From Acidobacteriota bacterium (GTDB lineage Bacteria > Acidobacteriota > Vicinamibacteria > Vicinamibacterales > CAVVIG01): a DNA stretch of 64,000 bases. The number at the start of each line of letters is the position of its first letter. Position 1 is the first letter of the stretch. This document shows, in pieces, positions 17,153 to 26,137 of the stretch. Position numbers and translations under genes: made by a program. The stretch is taken from NCBI GenBank assembly GCA_003222535.1, contig QHWJ01000232.1, forward strand, positions 1-64,000, read 5' to 3'. A model generated the notes under the pieces. The model saw only the letters and a program-made list of their open reading frames with translations, was not told where the DNA came from and made no database searches.

Positions 17153-18453
17153 GAGACGACCGCCGGATCGGAATCCGGAGCAGCGAGCGCCGTCCGGTCG
17201 TGCGGCACGATGCTCAACGTGACACGCCGGGCGGGATCGAGATAGCGGCCGGCGACTTCCTGCAAGGACGATTTCGTGACGACCTGGTAACGGGCGAGAT
17301 CCCGCCCGAAGTACGCCGGGTCCTTCAGGAAGACGTTGTAGGCGTTCAGCTGGTCGGACTTGCCGCCGAAGCCGCCGACCGTCTGCAGCCGGAACATGAA
17401 CTGCGTCTCGGTCTGGATGCGGCCGCGATCAATCTCTTCGTCGGTGGGGCCGTCGGCGGTGAGCCGCGCGATCTCCTCGAAGATCGCCCGCTCGAGCTCG
17501 GCGAGCGCGTGCCCGGGCGCGGCGGTCGCCGTGATCTGCACATACCCGGTGATCTCGCGCGAGTTCTGCGACGCGGAGACGTCGGTCGCCAGCCGCTCGT
17601 CGAACACGAGCCGCCTGTACAGCCGCGACGTCTTGCCGTTGGCCAGCAGATCGGTGGCGAGATCGAGCTCGGCGTCGCCCTCGGCGAACATCGCCGGCGA
17701 GAGCCACGCGAGATAGAGCCGCGGCAGCTCGACGCGATCCTCGAACCGGAGCCGCACGTCGTGGGTCAGCGAGGCCGACGCGCCGACCGGCTCGACGCGG
17801 TCGCCTGCGTCGATCTCGCCGAAGTACCGCTCGACGAGCGCGAGCGCCTGCTCGCGGTCGATGTCGCCGGCGAGGGCGATCGAGGCGTTGGCCGGGTGAT
17901 AGTAGCGGCGGAAGAACGCGTGCACCTCATCGAGCTGCACCGCTTTCAAGTCCGCGATCTCGCCGATCGTCGTCCAGTGGTAGGGATGATCGGGCGGAAA
18001 GAGCGCCGCGAGCAGCGCCATCGGCGCGAGGCCGTACGGCCGGTTCTCGTAGTTCTGCCTCCGCTCGTTCATCACCACGTCGCGCTGGTTGGCGAACTTC
18101 GCTTCGGTGACGGCCGGCAGCAGGTAGCCCATGCGATCGGATTCCATCCAGAGCGCCAGATCGAGCGCGCCGGAGGGGACCACCTCCCAGTAGTTGGTGC
18201 GATCGGCGTTCGTCGACCCGTTGAGCGTGGCGCCCGCGCCCTGCAGCGGCTGAAAATAGCCGCGATCGTGGTGCTGCGATCCCTCGAACATCAGATGCTC
18301 GAAGAGATGCGCGAAGCCGGTATGGCCAGGCCGCTCGTTCTTCGACCCGACGTGATACCAGAGGTTCACGGCGACAATCGGGCATGCGTGGTCTTCGTGG
18401 ACGAGGACGTCGAGTCCGTTGGCCAGCGTGTGCTTGGTGAAGGAAATATTCAC
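17149..18453 (-). CDS. M16 family zinc peptidase, catalytic subunit
   Basis: VNISFTKHTLANGLDVLVHEDHACPIVAVNLWYHVGSKNERPGHTGFAHLFEHLMFEGS; HxxEH; GTG start overlaps upstream stop. Confidence 0.9.
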   Translation of the reverse strand: MNISFTKHTLANGLDVLVHEDHACPIVAVNLWYHVGSKNERPGHTGFAHLFEHLMFEGSQHHDRGYFQPLQGAGATLNGSTNADRTNYWEVVPSGALDLALWMESDRMGYLLPAVTEAKFANQRDVVMNERRQNYENRPYGLAPMALLAALFPPDHPYHWTTIGEIADLKAVQLDEVHAFFRRYYHPANASIALAGDIDREQALALVERYFGEIDAGDRVEPVGASASLTHDVRLRFEDRVELPRLYLAWLSPAMFAEGDAELDLATDLLANGKTSRLYRRLVFDERLATDVSASQNSREITGYVQITATAAPGHALAELERAIFEEIARLTADGPTDEEIDRGRIQTETQFMFRLQTVGGFGGKSDQLNAYNVFLKDPAYFGRDLARYQVVTKSSLQEVAGRYLDPARRVTLSIVPHDRTALAAPDSDPAVVS

Positions 18454-18920
18454 CGGAAGCTGCCGCAGGTCGGCATCCCCTTGCCGTAGTACGGATTGGC
18501 GAGCATCGACCCTTCCTGAAGCCAGGGCTTGTTGACCATCGGGCAGATCGCCACCCGGACGCCTTCGGGCGGCGCGAGGTGAAGGCCGGTCATGTACGCG
18601 TCGATGGCTTCGCTGAGCGCGCCGAACTTGTCGCGCACGTCCTTGATGTCGGGCGGCGCCGCTTCGGCGGCGGCAGCGAGCTGCAACGCGGCCGTGTCGA
18701 TCTTCATCGCCGGCGCGCCCAGAGCGGTCGCCGCCGTCACGAGGTGGCCGGCCTCCGCCCGGATCCCGTCCACCTTGTCGTCGGCCAGCGCCGACTGAAT
18801 CTTCAGGTACGGATCGATGACGGCGTGGCTCATCGCGCTGCCGGAGGCCGGCGTCTTGCCCGTTTGCGGGGCGGGCGCGCACGCGCTCGCCGACGCCACC
18901 GCCCACGCGATCACATGCAT
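18450..18920 (-). CDS. DUF3347-like lipoprotein
   Basis: MHVIAWAVASASACAPAPQTG (lipobox-like) ... VAICPMVNKPWLQEGSMLANPYYGKGMPTCGSFR. Confidence 0.7.
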   Translation of the reverse strand: MHVIAWAVASASACAPAPQTGKTPASGSAMSHAVIDPYLKIQSALADDKVDGIRAEAGHLVTAATALGAPAMKIDTAALQLAAAAEAAPPDIKDVRDKFGALSEAIDAYMTGLHLAPPEGVRVAICPMVNKPWLQEGSMLANPYYGKGMPTCGSFR

Positions 18921-18960
18921 CCAGGCGCGCGAGCCTTTCAGGCGAGCGATCGCCGGCACG

Positions 18961-19036
18961 CCCGCCTGACCAGCCTCCGCCAAGGCTTCGACGGTCCGCC
19001 GTAGCTTCAGCGACGGCGGAGAGCCTCGCGCTCCAG
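18961..19036. repeat. Dispersed element CCTGACCAGCCTCCGCCAAGGCTTCG..., copy 2
   Basis: cctgaccagcctccgccaaggcttcgacggtccgccgtagcttcagcgacggcgga. Confidence 0.85.
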
Positions 19037-19069
19037 AGGGAGCGAAGAGGCAGCCACGAAGTGTTGTGT

Positions 19070-20149
19070 TCATTTCATCACCGTCAGCTGAATTGTCGGC
19101 CGGTTGTAGCTGGCAATCGATACCTGCGCGGCCGTCCGCTCGGCGGCGGCCATGAGGGCGCGGCCGGCCGGCGACTCCGGTTCGCTGATCATCAACGGAA
19201 CGCCGCTGTCGCTGCCTTCGCGAATCGGCTGATAGATCGGGATCCGCCCGACGAACGGCGCGCCGAGTTCAGCCGCCAACCGCTCGCCGCCGCCGTGCCC
19301 GAAGATGTCGGCCTCGTGGCCGCACGACGGGCAGGCAAAGTAGCTCATGTTCTCGATGATGCCGAGCGTGGGAATGTTCAGCTTCTTGTACATCGCGATG
19401 GCGCGCCGGCTGTCGGCCAGCGAGACCTGCTGCGGTGTCGTCACGACGATCGCGCCCGCGACCGGCACCGTCTGGCTGAGGCTCAGCGCCACGTCGCCCG
19501 TGCCCGGCGGCAGATCGACAACGAGATAGTCGAGATTCGACCACGCCACTTCGCGGAAGAACTGCTGCAGCGCGCCGTGCAGCATGGGACCGCGCCAGAT
19601 GATCGGCGCGTCGTCCCCGGTCAGGAACCCCATCGAGATGACCTGCAGCCCGTACTTCTCGGCGGGCACGATCTTCTTGCCGTCGGTCGTCAGCTGCGCC
19701 TTCATGGCGAGCATGATCGGCACGTTCGGTCCATAGATGTCGGCGTCGATGATACCGACCTTGCCGCCGCACTTCGCGAGGGCTATGGCGAGGTTCACCG
19801 CGACGGTCGTTTTGCCGACGCCGCCCTTGCCGGCCCCGACGGCAATGACGTTCTTCACGCCCGGCACCGACTGCCGTGTGCCGTCGGAGCCGACGGCTTC
19901 ACGCACGCGCGCGCTCAACCCCACGTCGACCGCGCTGACACCCGGCACCTGCATGACCGCGGCGCGCGCCTGATCGCGCATCTGATCCTTGACGGGACAC
20001 GCCGGCGTCGTCAGCTCGATTGTGAAGGCGACCCGGCCCCCATCGATCTTGAGCTCCTTGATGAACCCGAGGCTGACGATGTCGCGGTGAAGATCGGGAT
20101 CTTTGACGACCTTCAACGCCTCCAGAACCGAGGTCTGCTCGACTTGCAT
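19070..20149 (-). CDS. Mrp/NBP35 family Fe-S carrier ATPase
   Basis: VIAVGAGKGGVGKTTVAVNLAIALAKCGGKVGIIDADIYGPNVPIML; IIENMSYFACPSCGHEADIFGHGGGERLA. Confidence 0.93.
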   Translation of the reverse strand: MQVEQTSVLEALKVVKDPDLHRDIVSLGFIKELKIDGGRVAFTIELTTPACPVKDQMRDQARAAVMQVPGVSAVDVGLSARVREAVGSDGTRQSVPGVKNVIAVGAGKGGVGKTTVAVNLAIALAKCGGKVGIIDADIYGPNVPIMLAMKAQLTTDGKKIVPAEKYGLQVISMGFLTGDDAPIIWRGPMLHGALQQFFREVAWSNLDYLVVDLPPGTGDVALSLSQTVPVAGAIVVTTPQQVSLADSRRAIAMYKKLNIPTLGIIENMSYFACPSCGHEADIFGHGGGERLAAELGAPFVGRIPIYQPIREGSDSGVPLMISEPESPAGRALMAAAERTAAQVSIASYNRPTIQLTVMK

Positions 20150-20180
20150 ATCCTCAAGAATATCGTACACTCGCCCGCAC

Positions 20181-20528
20181 ATGGCGGACGTCGAGCCCTC
20201 CTCGAATCGCGGCGTCATGATCGTGCTGGCCTACCTCTGGCCGCTCGCGCTGGTGCCGTTGCTCATGGAAAAGCACGATGCGGAAGTGCAGTGGCACGCC
20301 AAGCACGGCATCGTGCTGATGATCGCGGAGCTGATCCTGCTCTTCGGTTACATCATGCTGACGAGCATCGTCAGCCTGGCGACCCTTGGGCTGGGGTGCG
20401 TGCTCAGCGTTTTCCTCGTGTTCGGGTGGGTCGGCATCCTGGCGCTGCACGTCGTCGCCATCGTGAAAGGCATCAACGGCGGACGCCTGATCATCCCGGG
20501 GCTCAGCGATTACCCCAATCGTCTCTAG
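20181..20528 (+). CDS. Small integral membrane protein (DUF4870-like)
   Basis: MADVEPSSNRGVMIVLAYLWPLALVPLLMEKHDAEVQWHAKHGIVLMIAELILLFGYIML; four predicted TM. Confidence 0.7.
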   Translation: MADVEPSSNRGVMIVLAYLWPLALVPLLMEKHDAEVQWHAKHGIVLMIAELILLFGYIMLTSIVSLATLGLGCVLSVFLVFGWVGILALHVVAIVKGINGGRLIIPGLSDYPNRL

Positions 20529-20571
20529 ATCGCTCGCGCTCCTGCTGGCGTGGCTGCTCACGAGCCTGCTC

Positions 20572-20799
20572 GTGATGAACGCGCGGCCACTCGCCCTCCG
20601 CTCCATTCACGTGTATCAGCGGGCGCTCGCGCCCGCCGCGGCGCGCATCGGGCTGCGCTGCCGCTTCACGCCGACGTGCAGCCGGTACGCCGAAGTCGTG
20701 ATCGCGCGCGACGGGATCGTCAGGGGAGGCGCGAAAGCCCTGCGCCGGATCGTGCGATGCGGACCGTGGACCGCGCAGGGAACTCGCGACGATCCCTGA
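20572..20799 (+). CDS. yidD: Membrane protein insertion efficiency factor YidD
   Basis: HVYQRALAPAAARIGLRCRFTPTCSRYAEVVIARDGIVRGGAKALRRIVRCGPW. Confidence 0.85.
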   Translation: MMNARPLALRSIHVYQRALAPAAARIGLRCRFTPTCSRYAEVVIARDGIVRGGAKALRRIVRCGPWTAQGTRDDP

Positions 20800-20874
20800 C
20801 GCGTGTCATGGCTAATGGCTGATGGCTATGGAAGATGGACCGTCCATCAGCCGTAAGCCATCAGCCATGAGCCA

Positions 20875-21258
20875 TCAGCCATTTTCAGCGAATAGCTTCT
20901 TGCCTTCTTCGTTCAGCAACACCCACAGCGCGTAGATCCCGAGCGCTGTGCCGTACGGCAGCAGCAGGAGATCGACCGACCCGAGCATCAGCGCCATGAG
21001 CCGGGACCACGACCTGTGCCGCCGAAGCGGCACGCCGACGACAACATGCGCCGTGCCCCAGAGGATGGCGATGATCGCCAGCGTGGTAAACGCCGCCGCC
21101 GTGAGTCCCGCGGCGAACTCACCGCCGCCGCCGCGGCTCGCCGACCTGATCAGCGCGACGGCGCCGACGCCAAGCGCCAGCGTCGAGACGCCGACCAGCG
21201 TGGTCAACAGACCCCAGACAATGAAGAGGACGCCCACAAAATCGACGTGTGACGCCAA
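20875..21258 (-). CDS. Small multi-TM membrane protein
   Basis: 127 aa, four hydrophobic segments. Confidence 0.65.
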   Translation of the reverse strand: MASHVDFVGVLFIVWGLLTTLVGVSTLALGVGAVALIRSASRGGGGEFAAGLTAAAFTTLAIIAILWGTAHVVVGVPLRRHRSWSRLMALMLGSVDLLLLPYGTALGIYALWVLLNEEGKKLFAENG

Positions 21259-21273
21259 GGCGATGGCTGATGG

Positions 21274-21675
21274 CTACGCGGCCGACGATCGAATCGCGAC
21301 GCGTACCTCGACGCGCACAGACGACGCGTCGGGCGATGTGACGCGGAATCGGAATCGCGCCCCGTCGGCGACACCCGGCGGCACGGACACGCGCACCGGA
21401 TGCTGCAACAGCGACTCGCCCGTGCCTCGGCAGAGGTGGCACCACTCCGTCCACGTTTCCCCGCGCCCGCCGCAATGCGGACACGTGACGCGAATGGGAA
21501 CGCCGAGCGAGACGACGAGGCCGTCGAACGCCTCACGCTGCGAGAGCGACACCTCGGCGCGCAGGACGTCGGCGTCCACACGATCCCCCAGAAAGGCGTC
21601 ACGCATACGTTCGACGACGCGTCCCACCGAAGGAAAGTCGATTGCGATCTCGTCTGCAAAACACTCGTGCGCCAT
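21274..21675 (-). CDS. DnaJ zinc-finger/C-terminal-domain-like protein without J domain
   Basis: VTCPHCGGRGETWTEWCHLCRGTGESLLQHPVRVSVPPGVADGARFRF. Confidence 0.7.
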   Translation of the reverse strand: MAHECFADEIAIDFPSVGRVVERMRDAFLGDRVDADVLRAEVSLSQREAFDGLVVSLGVPIRVTCPHCGGRGETWTEWCHLCRGTGESLLQHPVRVSVPPGVADGARFRFRVTSPDASSVRVEVRVAIRSSAA

Positions 21676-21771
21676 CAGAGTCCCGCTAACGATAGGAGCC
21701 GATCCCAGGCTTGTCAAGGCGACTTCCCGGTGCTAGGTTCACTCCTGTCCCTTTTGGGGAGAACAAGAATC

Positions 21772-21942
21772 ATGCCTGCAAGCATGGAGTGCCCGCTCTG
21801 CGGCGGTTCGATGAAGCGCCGCGAGACGAAAAACGTCACCCGCGTGCCGGGCAATCCGAGTGCCACCACGCGCATCACGTGGGAGTGGGTTTGCCCTGAC
21901 TGCGACTACTTTGAAGAAGCCGAAGAGGAAAGCAGCAGATGA
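21772..21942 (+). CDS. Small zinc-ribbon protein
   Basis: MPASMECPLCGGSMKRRETKNVTRVPGNPSATTRITWEWVCPDCDYFEEAEEESSR; two CxxC pairs, RBS-like gggagaa upstream. Confidence 0.65.
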   Translation: MPASMECPLCGGSMKRRETKNVTRVPGNPSATTRITWEWVCPDCDYFEEAEEESSR

Positions 21943-21973
21943 AAGACCGGACGCCGGGCGGCTCGCGCGCGGT

Positions 21974-22195
21974 TCAGCGCGCGCCGATGGTCAGCAGGAC
22001 TTCCTTGCGGAGCGTGTCCTCGAATTCCTCGAAGTTCAGCGCGGATTCGCACTCGTCACACAACACTTCGAGCACCGCGGGCCGGCTTTCTTCCGACACC
22101 TCCACGCGGCCGCCTTCAACATTCACGACGTGCATCTGCAGCGTCTTGACCAGAAAGTTCCGGTCGTTGCCACAATTCGGACATGTCAACGTCAC
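21974..22195 (-). CDS. Small zinc-ribbon protein (73 aa)
   Basis: LTCPNCGNDRNFLVKTLQ...VLCDECESALNFEEFEDTLRKEVLLTIGAR; AAGGAG upstream. Confidence 0.65.
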   Translation of the reverse strand: MTLTCPNCGNDRNFLVKTLQMHVVNVEGGRVEVSEESRPAVLEVLCDECESALNFEEFEDTLRKEVLLTIGAR

Positions 22196-22313
22196 TTATG
22201 ACTCCTTAGCGATTCTCGATTCTATGAAATGGTCGCGGCCGACGCAATGTAAATCGGCCTGAAAACGTCGAGTCGTCGCGAATTCCGCCGAAAGTGGTAG
22301 ATTCTGCTCCGAG

Positions 22314-22490
22314 ATGTCGATGCCCCCTGGCTCCTATCAGATCCACAGTGAACCGCGCGGTCCCCACTGGATTGCCTGGGTCAGCCGCGACGGCAGCGGG
22401 AAGCCCGACCGTTCGGTGATTCTGATCGCCGAAACGCGTGAGAAAGCCGAAGAGCGCGCCCGGCGATGGGCGGATCAGTCCTCATATTAG
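22314..22490 (+). CDS. Hypothetical protein (58 aa)
   Basis: MSMPPGSYQIHSEPRGPHWIAWVSRDGSGKPDRSVILIAETREKAEERARRWADQSSY. Confidence 0.55.
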   Translation: MSMPPGSYQIHSEPRGPHWIAWVSRDGSGKPDRSVILIAETREKAEERARRWADQSSY

Positions 22491-23000
22491 ACCGGGATAG
22501 GTCACGCGGTCTGCATTTACCCGCGCAAATGCAGTGAGCGTGTGCCCGGCGCACTCGCGCGCCGACATGATGTGGCGGACCTCCAGTCCGCGAGCGACGA
22601 GCGCGTCGGCGATGAGCTGTCGATGACAGCGCCACCATAGCGCCTCCGCGCACATCACGGTCGTCCGCGCCTCGCGCGACCAGTCGACGAGCGCATCGAG
22701 CGCGCCTTCGAACGCCGCCGTCTCCATGTAGTCCGCGTACCCGCGAAATCCTTCGTGCCGCCAGGCCATGTTGCGAGACTTGACCGCCGGCTTCCGCAAA
22801 CCTCCCAATTCTCCGGCGTGGCGATACACGATTCCCGCGCTGTCCAGCGACTGCGACAGCGCGTCCGCCGCAAAATGCGGATGGCGCCGCGACTTCGGAA
22901 CCGTTCGGACGTCGGCCAGCTGCGCGACGCCGTGGGACCGCAGCAATTCGATGAATTCGTCCAGCGGGCGAGTCGAATGGCCGATGGTATAAACAGTCAC
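22482..23000 (-). CDS. DUF488 family protein
   Basis: VTVYTIGHSTRPLDEFIELLRSHGVAQLADVRTVPKSRRHPHF...GLRKP...ARTTVMCAEALWWRCHRQLIADALVARG. Confidence 0.88.
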   Translation of the reverse strand: MTVYTIGHSTRPLDEFIELLRSHGVAQLADVRTVPKSRRHPHFAADALSQSLDSAGIVYRHAGELGGLRKPAVKSRNMAWRHEGFRGYADYMETAAFEGALDALVDWSREARTTVMCAEALWWRCHRQLIADALVARGLEVRHIMSARECAGHTLTAFARVNADRVTYPGLI

Positions 23001-23086
23001 GGTAACGAAACCTCGCCTGGAATGAAACCTTACGCCGCGACCTCGTCTGTTTCGTTCGCACGGGGTCAGCTCCGCTGGTGGAGGCC

Positions 23087-26000
23087 TCAAACCGCCGAGT
23101 CGGGACGAGCAGTCGGTACGCGAACCCTGGTTACCAATGCTCCGAAGTCGTCGATCGGCGCGTCGGCGCTCGAGTGTCGTTCCAGCCGCTGCTCGGGCCG
23201 ATCCAGACGACTGGCGGCGGCGGCGACGAACATCGCTTTCACAGACGCCGGCAGCACCTCGCCAAGGCTGCCGCGCCCCGTCCGGCAGACGCCGTCTTTC
23301 ACGGTGGCCGACAGATACAACCGGTCGCGGGCGCGCGTCAGCGCGACGTACAGGAGCCGCCTGGTCTCCTCGCGATCGCGGGCCTGTGCGTCTTCGTCGG
23401 CTTCCGACTGATAGTCTGCAATCGCGACCGATGCCTCTCCCGCCACATCGTCGGTGACGCGAATCGGTGCGCGCGGGCCGCCCGTGCCGCGGCCCATGTT
23501 GACGACAAAGACAATCGGGAATTCGAGGCCTTTGGCCGCATGGACCGTCATGAGACTGACCGCATCGATCGCGTCGATGGCGGCGTTCGATTCGTCGCCG
23601 ACGGCAAGCCGCTCCAGATGATCGGCGATGCGGGCAAGCGTCGCGTATCCCCGGTTCTGCGCGCGGCGGATCATGCCTCGCAGCTTCTTCAGGTTCTCGC
23701 GCGCCTGGCGGCGGCGGGAGCCGCGCAGCTCGAACGCGTACGCCGTTTCGTGGAGCACGGTGTCGAAGAGCTCCGAGGGCGCCAGGTGATCCACCCACGA
23801 GAGCCAGCGAGGCACCCCGCGTCGCAGCAAAGCGAGGACGCGGCGGTCTTCGTCACCGAGTGCCGCCAGCGCGGGCAGCGGATCGACGCTGAGGATTGCC
23901 GCGGCGGACTCAGGTCCGAGCCGCGCCACGGCAGTATCCGACAGACGCACGATGCGCGACCGCAGCAGCGTCGCCGCGCGCAGATCCGACAGCGGATCGG
24001 CAAGGTACCGCAGCAGCGCGACCGCGTCCTGAATCTCATCGGCGTCGAAGAAGCCGAGTCCCTTGTAGACGTAGGTCGGAACCCCCCGGCGGTCGAGCGC
24101 GGCTTCGAAATCCCTGTGGCTGTCGCGCGAGCGGAACAGGATCGCGATGTCAGCGGCGCGAGCCTGGCGCCGCACGCCGGTTGTGCGGTCCCCAACGGTG
24201 GCGCCGGAGAGGAGCTGCACGATCTCGCCGGCGACCGAATCGGCGGCCGCCTGCACGGTGTCGCCGACGATGAACCGGACGGGGTTCTCGTCACGGTCCG
24301 GCTGAAGCCGGACACGACCGGAATGTCCTGCCGCATCGGTTTCGTCCGTCGGGTTCGGCTTTATCCGGACCGTCGTAGGGGCACCGATCGGAAACCGATC
24401 GTGACAACCGTAGCGGAAGGCATCCTTTCGCGGGGTCGCGGTGGGTGCATCGCTCCCGACGATCGCCTCGAAAACACCGTTCACGAAAGCCAGGATCTCC
24501 GGCGCGGATCGAAAACTGACGGTGATCGCCTGCCTCGGCAGACCGTCGGGCCGCAGCGCCTCGATGAACGCCGCCGCTTCGTCAACCAACGCGACGTCGG
24601 CGTCGCGAAACCCGTAGATGGACTGCTTCCGGTCGCCGACAAGGAAGATCGACGGCGGGATGGCATCGTGGGCGGCGCCGACTCCTTCACCCCAGCTCTT
24701 CACGAGCTGCCGCACGAGCTCCCACTGCGCGCGGCTGGTGTCCTGAAATTCATCGACGAGCACGTGACGATGGCGCGCTTCGAGGCGCAGGCGGCTCTCC
24801 GCGAACTCGTCCATGTCTCTCAACAGCTTGACCGCGCGCTCGAGGACGCCCGAGAAGTCGAGAAGCGCGTGCGCCTCCAGCGTGTGCTGATACTGCCGCA
24901 TCGCCACGGCGAAGATGCGCCATACGCCGCGGGACATCACGGCGTTGAGATCGCGCCGGAACGCGCGGATGGCCTCCGCCACCGCCGGCGCAATCTGGGA
25001 CGCCGCGGCCCGGTGCCGCTTCCACGCATCCGCGCAATCGCAGTCGGCGGCGGTGAAACGTGTGCCGGCGAATTTCTCGGTCCGCGGCTTGCCGTCCTGG
25101 GTCAGGAAGTACGCGCGCAGGCGGTCGACGAGCGCGCGGAACGCGGCTTGAGCTTCGCGCGACGACATTCCGGATTGCGGATGGCGGATTGCGGATTCGA
25201 TCGCGGATTCGGGGATTGCGGATTCCGAACTCAAGCGCCGCACGTCGTCCGCGAGCATCGCGAACTGCGGGTGGCGCACCGGGCCGTCGCCCAGGAACGC
25301 TTCGACGCCGTCGCGCACGCCGGCGAAGACATCGCGCAGCCGGGCCGCGGCGCGGGCGCAGGCCGTTGCCGCGGTCAAATCGCGCGGCCCCTTCTGGAGG
25401 AAGCGGCGCAGCGCATGCGGCGCCACCAGCCGCCGATCCAGCAGCGTCGCAACGCCGCCGCGCAGACGCCGCTCGCCGAGCTGCGCGAACACCAGCGCGA
25501 CATCGTCATCGTCGCGGGCGATGCCGCGGCAGATGCGAAGGGCTTGATCGAGCGACTCTCCGATCAGGCGAGGGACCTCGGTGTTGTCCGCGAGGTCGAA
25601 TCCGGGATCGACGTCGGCCTCGAGTGGAAACTCGCGCAGCAGAGACAGACAGAACGCGTCGATGGTCGAGACCGCGATGTCGCCGAGCCGCTCCCGGACG
25701 TCGCGCCAGCGCGCCGCGTCGAGCTCGGACAGGCGGCTCGCCTCCTTCAGCCGTTCGATGACGCGCAGCCGCATCTCGGCAGCCGCTTTGCGGGTAAACG
25801 TGATCGCGAGGATGTGATCCGGCTCGACGCCGGCGCGCAGCAGGTTGACATAGCGTTCGACCAGCACCTGTGTCTTGCCGGTGCCGGCCGACGCCTCGAG
25901 GACGATGTTCTTCGAAGGATCGACAGCGTAGCGCCGCGCGGTGGCGTCCGGAAGGTCCGGCTGAAGCCGGACGCCACGAAGATTGTCGTCGTGGTCCGGC

Positions 26001-26137
26001 TTGAGCCGGACACCACAAAGATCGCCGTCACCGTCCCGCTCGAGACGCGGACCGTTGTCGCGATCCACCACTTGCGTGGGGTCCGGCTTCAGCCGGACCG
26101 GTTCCTCATCGTCGAACGGCAGCATCGGCTCACACAT
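23087..26137 (-). CDS. AddA/UvrD-family helicase without evident C-terminal nuclease domain
   Basis: IVLEASAGTGKTQVLVERYVNLLRAGVEPDHILAITFTRKAAAEM; RHVLVDEFQDTSRAQWELV; VGDRKQSIYGFRDAD; MTVHAAKGLEFPIVFVVNMGRG. Confidence 0.9.
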   Translation of the reverse strand: MCEPMLPFDDEEPVRLKPDPTQVVDRDNGPRLERDGDGDLCGVRLKPDHDDNLRGVRLQPDLPDATARRYAVDPSKNIVLEASAGTGKTQVLVERYVNLLRAGVEPDHILAITFTRKAAAEMRLRVIERLKEASRLSELDAARWRDVRERLGDIAVSTIDAFCLSLLREFPLEADVDPGFDLADNTEVPRLIGESLDQALRICRGIARDDDDVALVFAQLGERRLRGGVATLLDRRLVAPHALRRFLQKGPRDLTAATACARAAARLRDVFAGVRDGVEAFLGDGPVRHPQFAMLADDVRRLSSESAIPESAIESAIRHPQSGMSSREAQAAFRALVDRLRAYFLTQDGKPRTEKFAGTRFTAADCDCADAWKRHRAAASQIAPAVAEAIRAFRRDLNAVMSRGVWRIFAVAMRQYQHTLEAHALLDFSGVLERAVKLLRDMDEFAESRLRLEARHRHVLVDEFQDTSRAQWELVRQLVKSWGEGVGAAHDAIPPSIFLVGDRKQSIYGFRDADVALVDEAAAFIEALRPDGLPRQAITVSFRSAPEILAFVNGVFEAIVGSDAPTATPRKDAFRYGCHDRFPIGAPTTVRIKPNPTDETDAAGHSGRVRLQPDRDENPVRFIVGDTVQAAADSVAGEIVQLLSGATVGDRTTGVRRQARAADIAILFRSRDSHRDFEAALDRRGVPTYVYKGLGFFDADEIQDAVALLRYLADPLSDLRAATLLRSRIVRLSDTAVARLGPESAAAILSVDPLPALAALGDEDRRVLALLRRGVPRWLSWVDHLAPSELFDTVLHETAYAFELRGSRRRQARENLKKLRGMIRRAQNRGYATLARIADHLERLAVGDESNAAIDAIDAVSLMTVHAAKGLEFPIVFVVNMGRGTGGPRAPIRVTDDVAGEASVAIADYQSEADEDAQARDREETRRLLYVALTRARDRLYLSATVKDGVCRTGRGSLGEVLPASVKAMFVAAAASRLDRPEQRLERHSSADAPIDDFGALVTRVRVPTARPDSAV
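24296..24370 (-). repeat. Two in-frame VRLKPD-type palindromes inside addA-like gene
   Basis: 24296-24313 GTCCGGCTGAAGCCGGAC (VRLQPD) and 24353-24370 gttcggctttatccggac (VRIKPN). Confidence 0.85.
25168..25232 (-). repeat. GGATTGCGGATT-type repeat inside addA-like gene
   Basis: ccggattgcggatggcggattgcggattcgatcgcggattcggggattgcggattcc, encoding ESAIPESAIESAIRHPQSG; same family as 1083-1110. Confidence 0.75.
25954..26098 (-). repeat. Three in-frame VRL[K/Q]PD palindromes at N-terminus of addA-like gene
   Basis: GTCCGGCTGAAGCCGGAC 25954-25971; GTCCGGCTTGAGCCGGAC 25993-26010; GTCCGGCTTCAGCCGGAC 26081-26098. Confidence 0.92.
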
